64,000 nucleotides of DNA from Sinomonas atrocyanea (GTDB taxonomy: Bacteria; Actinomycetota; Actinomycetes; Actinomycetales; Micrococcaceae). Position 1 is the stretch's first letter; each line of letters begins with the position of its first letter. Below, in pieces: positions 57,315 through 64,000 of this stretch. The notes under the pieces were generated by a model, which searched no databases, had not been told where the DNA came from, and worked only from the letters and a program-made list of their open reading frames with translations. The position numbers were made by a program, and so were the translations under genes. Location: the NCBI RefSeq assembly GCF_030812675.1, contig NZ_JAUSTE010000001.1:558001-622000 (forward strand), given 5' to 3'.

Positions 57315-58370
57315 TCAGCGGCAGGGTTGGGAGGCCGCGCGCGGGGCGCGGAGGGTCAGTGCGTAGAGGCCGAACGCCGCGAAGACCGCGACGAGCCCCA
57401 CGCCGACGAGCCCGGTGTCCAGGCCGGCCAGCACGGCCAGCGGCCCGCTGTGGACCTCGAGCAGCTGCGCGGCGACCGAGGCGATGCCGGCGGCGCCGAC
57501 CACGAAGGCGACTGCGACGGACACTGCCGTCACGGCCAGGTTGTAGGCGGCCTTGCGGACCGCGTCCCCCGCCGCCCAGCGGTAGATCCGGCTCATGGCG
57601 ATGCCGTCGGCGCTGTCGAAGAGCGTCATGCCGGCGGTGAAGAGCAGCGGCAGGGCCAGGGCCGCAGCCGGCGGCACGCCGGGGCCGAGGGAGCCCGCCG
57701 CGAGCAGCCCCACCGAGGCCGCGGTGTCCAGTCCGAGGCCGAACAGCAGCCCGGTCGGGTACATCTTCCACGGGGCGTCCACAAGGCGGGCCAGCGGGCC
57801 CAGGACGCGGAAGACGACGCCGCGGGAGTCGAGCTGGCGCTCCAGCTCGGCGGCGTCCACCGCCCCGCGGCGCGCCCTGCGCAGGAGTGCACCCAGACCC
57901 CGGAGGGCGGGGATGTTGAGCGCGCCTGCCAGGAGCAGGAATCCCCCGGAGACGGCCGCGCCCCACAGCGAGGCGCCCTGGCGCAGCGGGGACCCCTCGT
58001 CGGAGAGCCCGTCGGAGAAGGCACCGACCCCGGCCAGGACGAGCGCCACGACGCCGACGACGACCGTCGAATGGCCCAGCGCGAACCAGAAGCCGGCCGA
58101 GACGGGAGCCCGTCCCGAAGCGACCAGACGCCGGGTGGCGTTGTCGATCGCGGCGATGTGGTCGGCGTCGAACGCGTGCCGGATCCCGAGCGCGTAGGCG
58201 CCCGCCCCGAGCCCTGCAACGAGGGCCGCGCTGCCGCCCCCGCTCCGGAGGGCGGGCAGCGCGATCGCGGCGAGGAGCCCCCACCCGGCCACGTGCAGGG
58301 CGAGGACTGCCAGGCCCATCCGGGCCAGAGGCGCCCGGTGCCCGCTCGTGCGCTGTGCAGGAGTCGGCAT
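57315..58370 (-). CDS. NiCoT-family Ni2+/Co2+ transporter
   Basis: A 351-residue membrane protein with about eight helices. The signature RHAFDADHIAAIDN is in helix 2, followed by FWFALGHSTVVV, GLLFGLGLDTA and LLFTAGMTLFDSADG. These are the HoxN/NixA motifs for nickel or cobalt uptake. GAGGAAG lies before the ATG. Its place inside a sulfide/persulfide operon is unusual, because no nickel enzyme is encoded nearby. A role in transport of another substrate is possible but not supported by the motifs. Confidence 0.87.
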   Translation of the reverse strand: MPTPAQRTSGHRAPLARMGLAVLALHVAGWGLLAAIALPALRSGGGSAALVAGLGAGAYALGIRHAFDADHIAAIDNATRRLVASGRAPVSAGFWFALGHSTVVVGVVALVLAGVGAFSDGLSDEGSPLRQGASLWGAAVSGGFLLLAGALNIPALRGLGALLRRARRGAVDAAELERQLDSRGVVFRVLGPLARLVDAPWKMYPTGLLFGLGLDTAASVGLLAAGSLGPGVPPAAALALPLLFTAGMTLFDSADGIAMSRIYRWAAGDAVRKAAYNLAVTAVSVAVAFVVGAAGIASVAAQLLEVHSGPLAVLAGLDTGLVGVGLVAVFAAFGLYALTLRAPRAASQPCR

Positions 58371-58407
58371 GGTCTTCCTCTCGGTTCTCGTCCTCGCGGT
58401 CAGGGGG

Positions 58408-59760
58408 CTAGGCCGCGACGGGGAGGCCCGCGGCGGCCGCTCGGTCGAAGGCGTCGTCGATCTGGACGACATCGTGGCCGGCGCGCTCGAGCAGGCTGGC
58501 CGCCACGCCGGAGCGGTAGCCCGAGCCGCAGTGGACCCAGAGGCGCCCGGACGGGACCTCGTCGAGGCGGGTGAGGAGCTCGTGCAGCGGGATGTTGACG
58601 GCGCCCTCGATGCGGGAAGCCTTGTGCTCGTCGGCGCGGCGTACGTCGAGGATCACCTCGTCCGGCTGGCGCTCGGCCAGCATGCCCTCCCAGTCCACGC
58701 GGGGGTACGAGGACACCGCCGCGTCCGGGGCGAGGGCCCGCGGGTCCTCGCCGAGGGCCGCGTCCGGGGAGTCGATGCCGATCCTGGACAGGTCGCGGAT
58801 GGCGTTCTCCACGTCCTCGCGGGAGCCCACGAGGGTGAGCTTCCTGTCGTAGGGGAAGAGCCAGCCGAGGTAGGTGCTGAAGCTGCCGCCCGTGCCGTAC
58901 TCGAAGCTGATGGTGCCCTTGAGGTGCTCGGAGGCGTAGGCGACCCGGTTGCGCAGGTCGACCACCCACTCGCCGGCCTCCAGCCGCGCGCGCAGTTCCT
59001 CGGGATCGAGGGACTCGGGCACGCTCAGGTCCGGCTCGCCCGGCCCGGCGGAGTTGCCGGGGCCCATGTGCACGTAGTAGCTGGGGTAGGCGGTCAGATT
59101 GGCAATGAGGTCGCTGACGAAGTGCTCCTCGTCGGAGTCCGTGTAGACGTGGTTGGTCTGGAACTGCTCGCCGAGGGTCGAACCGCCGGCCCCGGTCGCC
59201 GGACCGGAGGAGCAGAACGAGCCGAAGCCATGCGTCGGGTACAGCTCAGCCTTGGCATCCGCCTCGTCGGCCAGGCGCCGGGCGGACGCGTACTGGTCGT
59301 GCGTCAGCCCCACCATGTGCTCGCGGCCCAGGAGGTCCGTCCGGCCCACCGAGCCGTAGAGGACGCTGCCGCCCGAGAAGACGGCCTGCTGGTCGCCGTG
59401 CGAGACGACGAAGGAGAGGTGGTTGTGGGTGTGGCCCGGGGTCGCCACGGCCTTGACCGTCAGCTCGCCGACCGCGACCGTCTCGCCATCCGCGATGGGG
59501 GTGCGCTCGAAGGAGACCTCGTCGGCGGCGTTCACCAGGTAGGCGACGCCGTGCTTGCGCGCGTAGACCAGTCCGCCCGTGAGGTAGTCGTTGTGCATGT
59601 GGGTCTCGGCAACGTGCGTGACCTCGACGCCGGCCTCGGCGGCGGCGGCCTCGACGCGGTCGATGTCCCGCTGGGCGTCGATCACGAGGGCGCTCTTGCC
59701 GTCGTGCACGAGGTAGCTGCGGTCGCCGAGCTGCGGGGTGTCGATGACGATGACGTCCAT
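58408..59760 (-). CDS. CstB-like persulfide dioxygenase-rhodanese
   Basis: A 450-residue fusion. Residues 1-250 form a metallo-beta-lactamase fold with ETHMHNDYLTGG (His54, His56, Asp58), ATPGHTHNH and a GGSVLYGSVGRTDL segment, the CstB/Blh type of iron-dependent persulfide dioxygenase. Two rhodanese domains follow: the first is degenerate (EWVVDLRN, no catalytic Cys), the second has WVHCGSGYRS. It should oxidise glutathione- or small-thiol persulfides and pass sulfur on. A CstR-type operator lies upstream. Confidence 0.9.
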   Translation of the reverse strand: MDVIVIDTPQLGDRSYLVHDGKSALVIDAQRDIDRVEAAAAEAGVEVTHVAETHMHNDYLTGGLVYARKHGVAYLVNAADEVSFERTPIADGETVAVGELTVKAVATPGHTHNHLSFVVSHGDQQAVFSGGSVLYGSVGRTDLLGREHMVGLTHDQYASARRLADEADAKAELYPTHGFGSFCSSGPATGAGGSTLGEQFQTNHVYTDSDEEHFVSDLIANLTAYPSYYVHMGPGNSAGPGEPDLSVPESLDPEELRARLEAGEWVVDLRNRVAYASEHLKGTISFEYGTGGSFSTYLGWLFPYDRKLTLVGSREDVENAIRDLSRIGIDSPDAALGEDPRALAPDAAVSSYPRVDWEGMLAERQPDEVILDVRRADEHKASRIEGAVNIPLHELLTRLDEVPSGRLWVHCGSGYRSGVAASLLERAGHDVVQIDDAFDRAAAAGLPVAA

Positions 59761-59810
59761 GGTTCGTTCCTCCCTGAAGTCCGTGGGGCCGTTTCCGGCC
59801 TATACCCAAA

Positions 59811-59826
59811 ATACCTAGGGGGGTAT
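59811..59826. promoter_or_regulatory. CstR-type operator upstream of the dioxygenase gene
   Basis: ATACCTAGGGGGGTAT is an imperfect ATACC/GGTAT inverted repeat 51 bases before the gene start. It resembles the operator at 60259 and the known GC-centred CsoR/CstR sites. Confidence 0.65.
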
Positions 59827-59899
59827 TTCGAAGTCAAACGGCACGCGGGTGGAGTGAGGTGATCCTGCTGCCCAGCCGGGCGCCGATGACTGGTGCAGC

Positions 59900-60205
59900 T
59901 CAGGCAAGGGTGAGGAACAGCCGGCGCAGCTCCTCCATGCTCAGGGCGGTGCCGTCCGGGCTACCCGGGGTCCTCGCGCACTCGCGCATCGCCCCGGAGA
60001 TCAGCTCGAAGCCGGCCTTGTCCAGGGCGCCGCGCACCGCGGCGAGCTGCGTGACGACGGCCCGGCAGTTCGCCCCCGACTCGACCGCGTCGATGACGGC
60101 CCGGAGCTGCCCATGGGCACGCTTGAGCCGGTTAGCGAGCCGATGCAGCTCGACGGACTGGGGCAGATCCTGCGCAGCAGGCCCGTCGACCGAGACGCCC
60201 TTCAT
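59900..60205 (-). CDS. CstR/CsoR-family thiol-sensing repressor
   Basis: A 101-residue helical repressor (DUF156). The two conserved cysteines are Cys47 (GANCRAVVTQLAAVRGAL) and Cys76 (AMRECAR). The histidine that completes the copper site of CsoR is missing from GFELISGAMREC, which points to the persulfide-sensing CstR branch rather than copper sensing. The neighbouring persulfide dioxygenase, rhodaneses and two matching operators support that. The ATG at 60205 fits family length. Confidence 0.85.
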   Translation of the reverse strand: MKGVSVDGPAAQDLPQSVELHRLANRLKRAHGQLRAVIDAVESGANCRAVVTQLAAVRGALDKAGFELISGAMRECARTPGSPDGTALSMEELRRLFLTLA

Positions 60206-60258
60206 GGTGGTTCCCCTTCCCGTGCGGCGCCGGACAGCCCGGCGCCTTTCACAGGATA

Positions 60259-60274
60259 ATACCCAGTGGGGTAT
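60259..60274. promoter_or_regulatory. CstR-type operator upstream of the repressor gene
   Basis: ATACCCAGTGGGGTAT is an inverted repeat (ATACCC-N4-GGGTAT) 53 bases before the CstR-like start, so the repressor probably controls its own gene. Confidence 0.7.
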
Positions 60275-60298
60275 CCTGACCAACCTCTCGGACAGCGG

Positions 60299-62461
60299 TC
60301 AGTGCGAGCCCGGCTTGATCAGGCTCTGCGGTGGAGCATCGAAGTCGCCGTGGTCGTAGAACCCGAGGACCTTCTTCATGTAGACCGCCCACTGGGGGCC
60401 GGCGATGTACGCCCCGTCGACGACGGGGTAGTACTTGCCGTTGACCGTCACGTTCCGCCCGAGGCGGGCGGCGCTTCCGTTGAAGGGGTCGCCGAAGAAC
60501 GACGCCGTCGCGAGGCCCTTGGTGTAGCCGACAACCCAGGTCTGGTTGTTGTACTGGTTGGTACCGGTCTTCGCCGCGTCCGGGACGCCGAGCTTCTGGG
60601 GGATCAGTAGCCCTGAGCCCTTCTTGATGACGTCCTGGAGCACGTTGGTGGCCGCCTTCGCGGCGTCGGGCTTCAGCGCGCCGGGCTGGCAGGACGGGTC
60701 CCGGCCGCCGATCCTGGTGCCCTTGGCGTCGTCGACCTCGGTGACGGACAGCGGCGCGCAGTAGGTGCCGTCCGCAGCGAAGGTCGCGAACGCGTCCGCC
60801 ATCGTCAGGGGCGCGACATTGGAGGCCCCCAGGATGTTGCCGAGCGTGGACAGGTCCAGCTTCTTCCCGCCGCCCGCACCGTCGTGCAGGCCCATGGCGT
60901 CCGCCGCGCGCTGGATGTCGCAGAAGTCGTCAAGCGCCGCGGCGGAGGCGAAGGTGGCGGTGTTGATCGACTGGTAGATGCCCTCGCGGACGGTCATGGG
61001 GCGGTACCAGCCGGGCTCGTCGTTCTGGAGGTCGACCGACCCGGGCACCGCGGAATCGAAGGATCCGCTCACGTGCCCGCAGGTGGTCTTCCACGGGTAC
61101 CCTGGCGGGTACCGGCGCTGGGCCGCATTGACGATCTGGTCCGTGGGCTTGCCCTCGTCGAGCCATGCCGCGAGCGTGGCGGGCTTCATGGTCGAGCCCG
61201 GCTGCATCCCGCCCACGCCCCCGAGCGGGCCGCCGGAGGGGTCCGTGCGGTCCACGTTGAAGTTGTAGGCCGTGACGAATCCGGTGCCCTGGCCGGCGAG
61301 CACCCGCGAATTCTGCGCCATGGCCAAGACCTTGCCGGTGCCCGGCTGCACGGTGACGAGGGAGGCCCCCCACTTGTCCGGGTTCGCCCCCGCGGTCGCA
61401 TCAGCCTGGGCCTGCGCCGGCCCCTGCAGGCGGGGATCGAGGGTGGTCCGGATCGTGAGGCCCCCGCGCTCGACCTTCTGCCTGCGGTCCTCGGCGGTGG
61501 CGCCGTAGGCGGGGTCATTGAGGACCTGATGGAGCACGTAGTCGCAGAAGTAGGGGGCCTGCGCCGCGTAGGCACAACCCTGCTGCGGCGGGCTCAGCTT
61601 GAGCTTCAAGGGCGCCTTGACTGCGGAGTCGTGCTGGGCCTTGTCTATGTACCCATGCTGGAGCATCGCGTCGAGGACGAGGTTCCGCCTGCCCGCGGCC
61701 CGGTCCGGGTAGGCCACCGGGTCGTAGTACCCGGGACCGTTCACCAGCCCGGCGAGAAGGGCCGACTGGGGCAGGGTGAGGTCCTTGGCGTCCTCGGAGA
61801 AGAAGTACCGGCTGGCAGCCTGGACGCCGTAGGCGCTGCTGCTGAAGGAGACGATGTTCAGGTAGCCCTGGAGGATTTTGTCCTTCGATTCCTTCTTCTC
61901 CAGCGAGATGGCGAGCTTCATCTCGCGCAGCTTGTCGCCCACGCCCTTCTGGCCGTTCAGGACGACGTCGGAACCCTGGCCCTGCGCCACGAGGTCTTCG
62001 TTGAGCACGTTCGTGACGTACTGCTGTGTGAGCGTCGACGCTCCCTGATGGCCTCCCCCGACGTCGCTCGCCAACGCGCGCAGGATCCCCATCGGGTCGA
62101 TCCCGCCGTGCTGGTAGAACCGGTAGTCCTCGATGGCGACGATCGCGTCGCGCATGCTCTGCGAGACCTGGTCGAGGGGCACACTGGTGCGGTTCTCGCT
62201 GAAGACGTTGCCGATCAGGGAGCCGTCCGCGGCAAGGATCCTCGTCACCTGCGCCGGCGGTGTGACCTCGAGTTCGCTCGGAAGGCTGTCGAAGAACTGA
62301 ACCGATCCCTCCGCCGCCCCGCCTGCGAGAGCCACGGCGGGCGACATCAGGCCGGCAGTCAGGACTCCGCAGAGGAGGCTCACCGCCAGGAAGGACAGGA
62401 TCCTCCCCACGCCGATCGAGGTGGAGCGGAGCACTTTCCTGCCAGAAGCCATGGGCGCCAT
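60299..62461 (-). CDS. Class A penicillin-binding protein
   Basis: A 720-residue bifunctional wall synthase anchored by one N-terminal helix. The glycosyltransferase (GT51) domain has EDYRFYQHGGIDP and GASTLTQQYVTN. The transpeptidase domain has the SxxK serine in GSTMKPATL, SIN in YQSINTATF and KTG in DAAKTGTNQYNN. It polymerises and cross-links peptidoglycan. Starts at 62461 and 62452 are both possible. Its stop lies 94 bases before the CstR-like gene on the same strand, so some read-through is possible, but the operator there suggests separate control. Confidence 0.92.
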   Translation of the reverse strand: MAPMASGRKVLRSTSIGVGRILSFLAVSLLCGVLTAGLMSPAVALAGGAAEGSVQFFDSLPSELEVTPPAQVTRILAADGSLIGNVFSENRTSVPLDQVSQSMRDAIVAIEDYRFYQHGGIDPMGILRALASDVGGGHQGASTLTQQYVTNVLNEDLVAQGQGSDVVLNGQKGVGDKLREMKLAISLEKKESKDKILQGYLNIVSFSSSAYGVQAASRYFFSEDAKDLTLPQSALLAGLVNGPGYYDPVAYPDRAAGRRNLVLDAMLQHGYIDKAQHDSAVKAPLKLKLSPPQQGCAYAAQAPYFCDYVLHQVLNDPAYGATAEDRRQKVERGGLTIRTTLDPRLQGPAQAQADATAGANPDKWGASLVTVQPGTGKVLAMAQNSRVLAGQGTGFVTAYNFNVDRTDPSGGPLGGVGGMQPGSTMKPATLAAWLDEGKPTDQIVNAAQRRYPPGYPWKTTCGHVSGSFDSAVPGSVDLQNDEPGWYRPMTVREGIYQSINTATFASAAALDDFCDIQRAADAMGLHDGAGGGKKLDLSTLGNILGASNVAPLTMADAFATFAADGTYCAPLSVTEVDDAKGTRIGGRDPSCQPGALKPDAAKAATNVLQDVIKKGSGLLIPQKLGVPDAAKTGTNQYNNQTWVVGYTKGLATASFFGDPFNGSAARLGRNVTVNGKYYPVVDGAYIAGPQWAVYMKKVLGFYDHGDFDAPPQSLIKPGSH

Positions 62462-62610
62462 GCTAGCGGCGTCTCATGGGAGCAACGCTGTGTGTCTTCC
62501 CGGCCGTGGCGGGGTGCCGTGGTCGGGCGGGCTGCCCCGCTGTGTGGGGTCCAGCGCTCCCGGTCGGGTCCTCGGGTGCCTGTCGGCCGCGGGTGATGGC
62601 TGTTGGGGTG

Positions 62611-63429
62611 TCAGGCGGCCATCTTGCGGCGCATGCGGTCCAGGAGCCGGCGCAGCAGGCGCGAGACCTGCATCTGGGACACCCCCAGCTCCGCGGCGAT
62701 CTCCGACTGGCTCATCTCCTCCACGAACCGGAGCCGCACCAGCCGCCGCTCCTGCTCGCTCGCCCCCTCCAGCGCGCACGCGACCATCTGCCGCAGCTCC
62801 ACCTGCTCGAACCCCGCATCGACCACCGGCACCAGATGCGCCGTCCGCTCCCCCTCCGCATCCGAGGACGCATCCAGCGGCTCGATCGCCACCGCCGTCA
62901 TCGCCGACTCCACCGACCGCGCCTCCGCGACCTGCTCGGCCGTGGCGCCGGTCGCCTCGGCCAGCTCTCCCAGCGACGGCTCCCGGCCCAGCTCCTGCAC
63001 CAGCCGCCCCCGGGCCTCCTTCACCCCCAGCCGCAGCTCCTGCAGCGACCGCGGCGGACGCACCACCCACGACTGGTCCCGCAGGTACCGCTTGATCGTC
63101 CCCGAGATCGTCGGCACCGCGAACTGCACGAACCCGTGCCCGGCACCCTCCCGGTACCGCTGCGCCGCCATCACCAGCCCCAGCCGCGCCACCTGCCGCA
63201 GATCCTCGAAATCATGCCCCGGCACCCGGAACCGACGCGCCAAAGCATCCGCCAGCCCCAGATGCTCCACCACCAGAGCCCCCGCCCTGGCATCCACGGC
63301 GGCACCCGCAGCAGAACCGGCACCGCCAGCAGAAGCGCCGGCGGCAGCACCGCCGTCGGCCTCCACACCAGGCTCCCCGGCGACGACCGCCAACCGGCTC
63401 TCCCGCTCCATCACAGCTGACTCGCCCAC
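62611..63429 (-). CDS. SigB/SigF-family sigma factor, copy 2
   Basis: A 272-residue sigma factor with the same plan as copy 1: variable Ala/Gly-rich N-terminus, region 2 ending VVRPPRSLQEL, region 3 and a region 4 helix-turn-helix (SEIAAELGVSQMQVSRLLRRLL). DNA for regions 2 and 3 and the end of region 4 is nearly identical to copy 1, while the segment encoding SATGATAEQVAEARSVESAM is diverged. Two operators and a divergent TetR gene follow the same layout. No anti-sigma gene is adjacent. Confidence 0.9.
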   Translation of the reverse strand: MGESAVMERESRLAVVAGEPGVEADGGAAAGASAGGAGSAAGAAVDARAGALVVEHLGLADALARRFRVPGHDFEDLRQVARLGLVMAAQRYREGAGHGFVQFAVPTISGTIKRYLRDQSWVVRPPRSLQELRLGVKEARGRLVQELGREPSLGELAEATGATAEQVAEARSVESAMTAVAIEPLDASSDAEGERTAHLVPVVDAGFEQVELRQMVACALEGASEQERRLVRLRFVEEMSQSEIAAELGVSQMQVSRLLRRLLDRMRRKMAA

Positions 63430-63502
63430 AGCGACCTACCCTCTCTCACCGCCCCACGGCGGCTCCCGATGATGATGCTGGCTACCTCGAAGTCCTTACG
63501 AG

Positions 63503-63516
63503 ACAGACCTGTCTGT
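63503..63516. promoter_or_regulatory. TetR-type operator, distal copy, module 2
   Basis: ACAGACCTGTCTGT, identical to the two sites of module 1, 74 bases from the sigma start codon. Confidence 0.65.
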
Positions 63517-63541
63517 TCCGTCTGAGACGTATATATATGAG

Positions 63542-63555
63542 ACAGACCAGTCTGT
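63542..63555. promoter_or_regulatory. TetR-type operator, proximal copy, module 2
   Basis: ACAGACCAGTCTGT differs from the other three sites only at the central two bases. It starts 39 bases after its twin, as in module 1. A candidate TACGAT -10 lies at 63565-63570. A TATATATA run lies between the two sites. Confidence 0.65.
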
Positions 63556-63577
63556 CTACCGTGCTACGATCCTGATC

Positions 63578-64000
63578 ATGGTCGGTCCTACTGACGGCCG
63601 GGCCCCCGAGGCCGCGGCACGCAAACCTGCCCGAGAACGGATCCTTGAGACCGCCTACGGGCTCTTCGCCAGACGCGGCATACGAGACGTCGGCGTCGAC
63701 GAGATCATCGCCCATTCCGGGGTCGCCAAGGCGACGTTCTACCGGCACTTCCCCTCGAAGGAAGCCCTCGTGCTCGCCTACATGGACCGCTGGTACCAAG
63801 TGCGCGAAGACGCGATCGAGGAGGCCATCGCCCACGCGCACAATCCCGACGACGCGATCCTGGCGGCGTTCACGGTGCTGGACGACTGGTTCAGCCGAGG
63901 CGCGGCCGAGGTCAACACGTTCCTCCACGTGGTGATCGAGTTCGGGCCGGGCCACCTTGTCGGCCGGGCGGCGATGAGGCACCTTACCGACATCCGCGAG
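63578..64000 (+). CDS. TetR family regulator, copy 2, 3' end outside the window
   Basis: The first 141 codons of a TetR repressor. The helix-turn-helix (GVDEIIAHSGVAKATFYRHFPSKE) and the ligand-domain segment DDWFSRGAAEVNTFLHVVIEFG are very similar to copy 1 at 22965, with scattered substitutions. TACGAT ends seven bases before the ATG, so the message may be leaderless. Divergent from sigma copy 2 across two operators. The reading frame is open at the window edge. Confidence 0.87.
   Translation, partial: MVGPTDGRAPEAAARKPARERILETAYGLFARRGIRDVGVDEIIAHSGVAKATFYRHFPSKEALVLAYMDRWYQVREDAIEEAIAHAHNPDDAILAAFTVLDDWFSRGAAEVNTFLHVVIEFGPGHLVGRAAMRHLTDIRE

Noticed and set aside
1-64000. tRNA, rRNA, CRISPR arrays and replication origin
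   Set aside because: No matching sequences were recognised on either strand by reading; a covariance or CRISPR search was not possible.

Overview
The window is high-GC DNA that looks like an actinobacterial chromosome, most likely Micrococcales/Micrococcaceae (Sinomonas- or Arthrobacter-like; this placement is an inference from gene content, not from a marker gene). Support comes from strong GC bias, GTG starts, several leaderless TANNNT-type promoters, LGFP-repeat wall proteins, an Arr rifampin ADP-ribosyltransferase, an M-box leader, SigB/SigF-type sigma factors and a CstR-type sulfur operon. No tRNA, rRNA, CRISPR array, integrase or insertion sequence was recognised.

Layout. 1-4.7 kb: end of a surface-polysaccharide cluster (GDP-fucose synthase, UDP-glucose dehydrogenase, polyprenyl glycosylphosphotransferase, glycosyltransferase). 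4.8-12.4 kb: flavin monooxygenase, a small LGFP protein, DUF3467, an SGNH lipoprotein, then a surface-protein/sortase/Pro-rich membrane-protein cassette and an MFS drug exporter. 12.5-16.2 kb: a lipoprotein, an arr operon with split DUF1254/DUF1214 genes, and a novel secreted protein. 16.5-21.9 kb: PRC-barrel/DUF2382 stress protein, small unknowns, an alpha/beta hydrolase with an Asp nucleophile and a FUSC exporter. 22-23.6 kb: sigma factor plus divergent TetR, module 1. 23.7-27.2 kb: M-box Mg2+ riboswitch, Nramp-related transporter and MgtE-N/CBS protein. 27.2-34 kb: MFS, lipoprotein, LGFP/YkuD-like wall enzyme, secreted phosphoesterase. 34-37.5 kb: copper-type genes (His-rich membrane protein, YcnI, CopC) and an amidohydrolase. 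37.5-42.1 kb: ART-like protein, two paralogous 150-residue unknowns, fatty-acid desaturase, LapA-like protein, lipid kinase. 42.2-51.4 kb: three LuxR/receiver regulators, two of which lack the phospho-acceptor Asp, interleaved with a giant PQQ/Ig/LGFP secreted protein and a PLP decarboxylase-like enzyme. 51.6-55.3 kb: second Nramp-like transporter, DUF1622, YetF/DUF421 (one intact, one broken), universal stress protein. 55.4-60.3 kb: sulfide/persulfide detoxification operon under CstR-like operators. 60.3-62.5 kb: class A penicillin-binding protein. 62.6-64 kb: sigma factor plus TetR, module 2.

The most distinctive system is the pair of sigma-factor/TetR modules at 22 kb and 63 kb. Each has two ACAGAC-N2-GTCTGT operators whose starts are exactly 39 bases apart, and the sigma genes are a mosaic of near-identical and diverged blocks. 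Much of the rest fits an envelope- and stress-oriented region: wall proteins, a sortase, PBP, metal, copper and sulfur homeostasis, and stress regulators. Product names are read from motifs by eye; starts are chosen from ribosome-binding sites and are less certain than the products.
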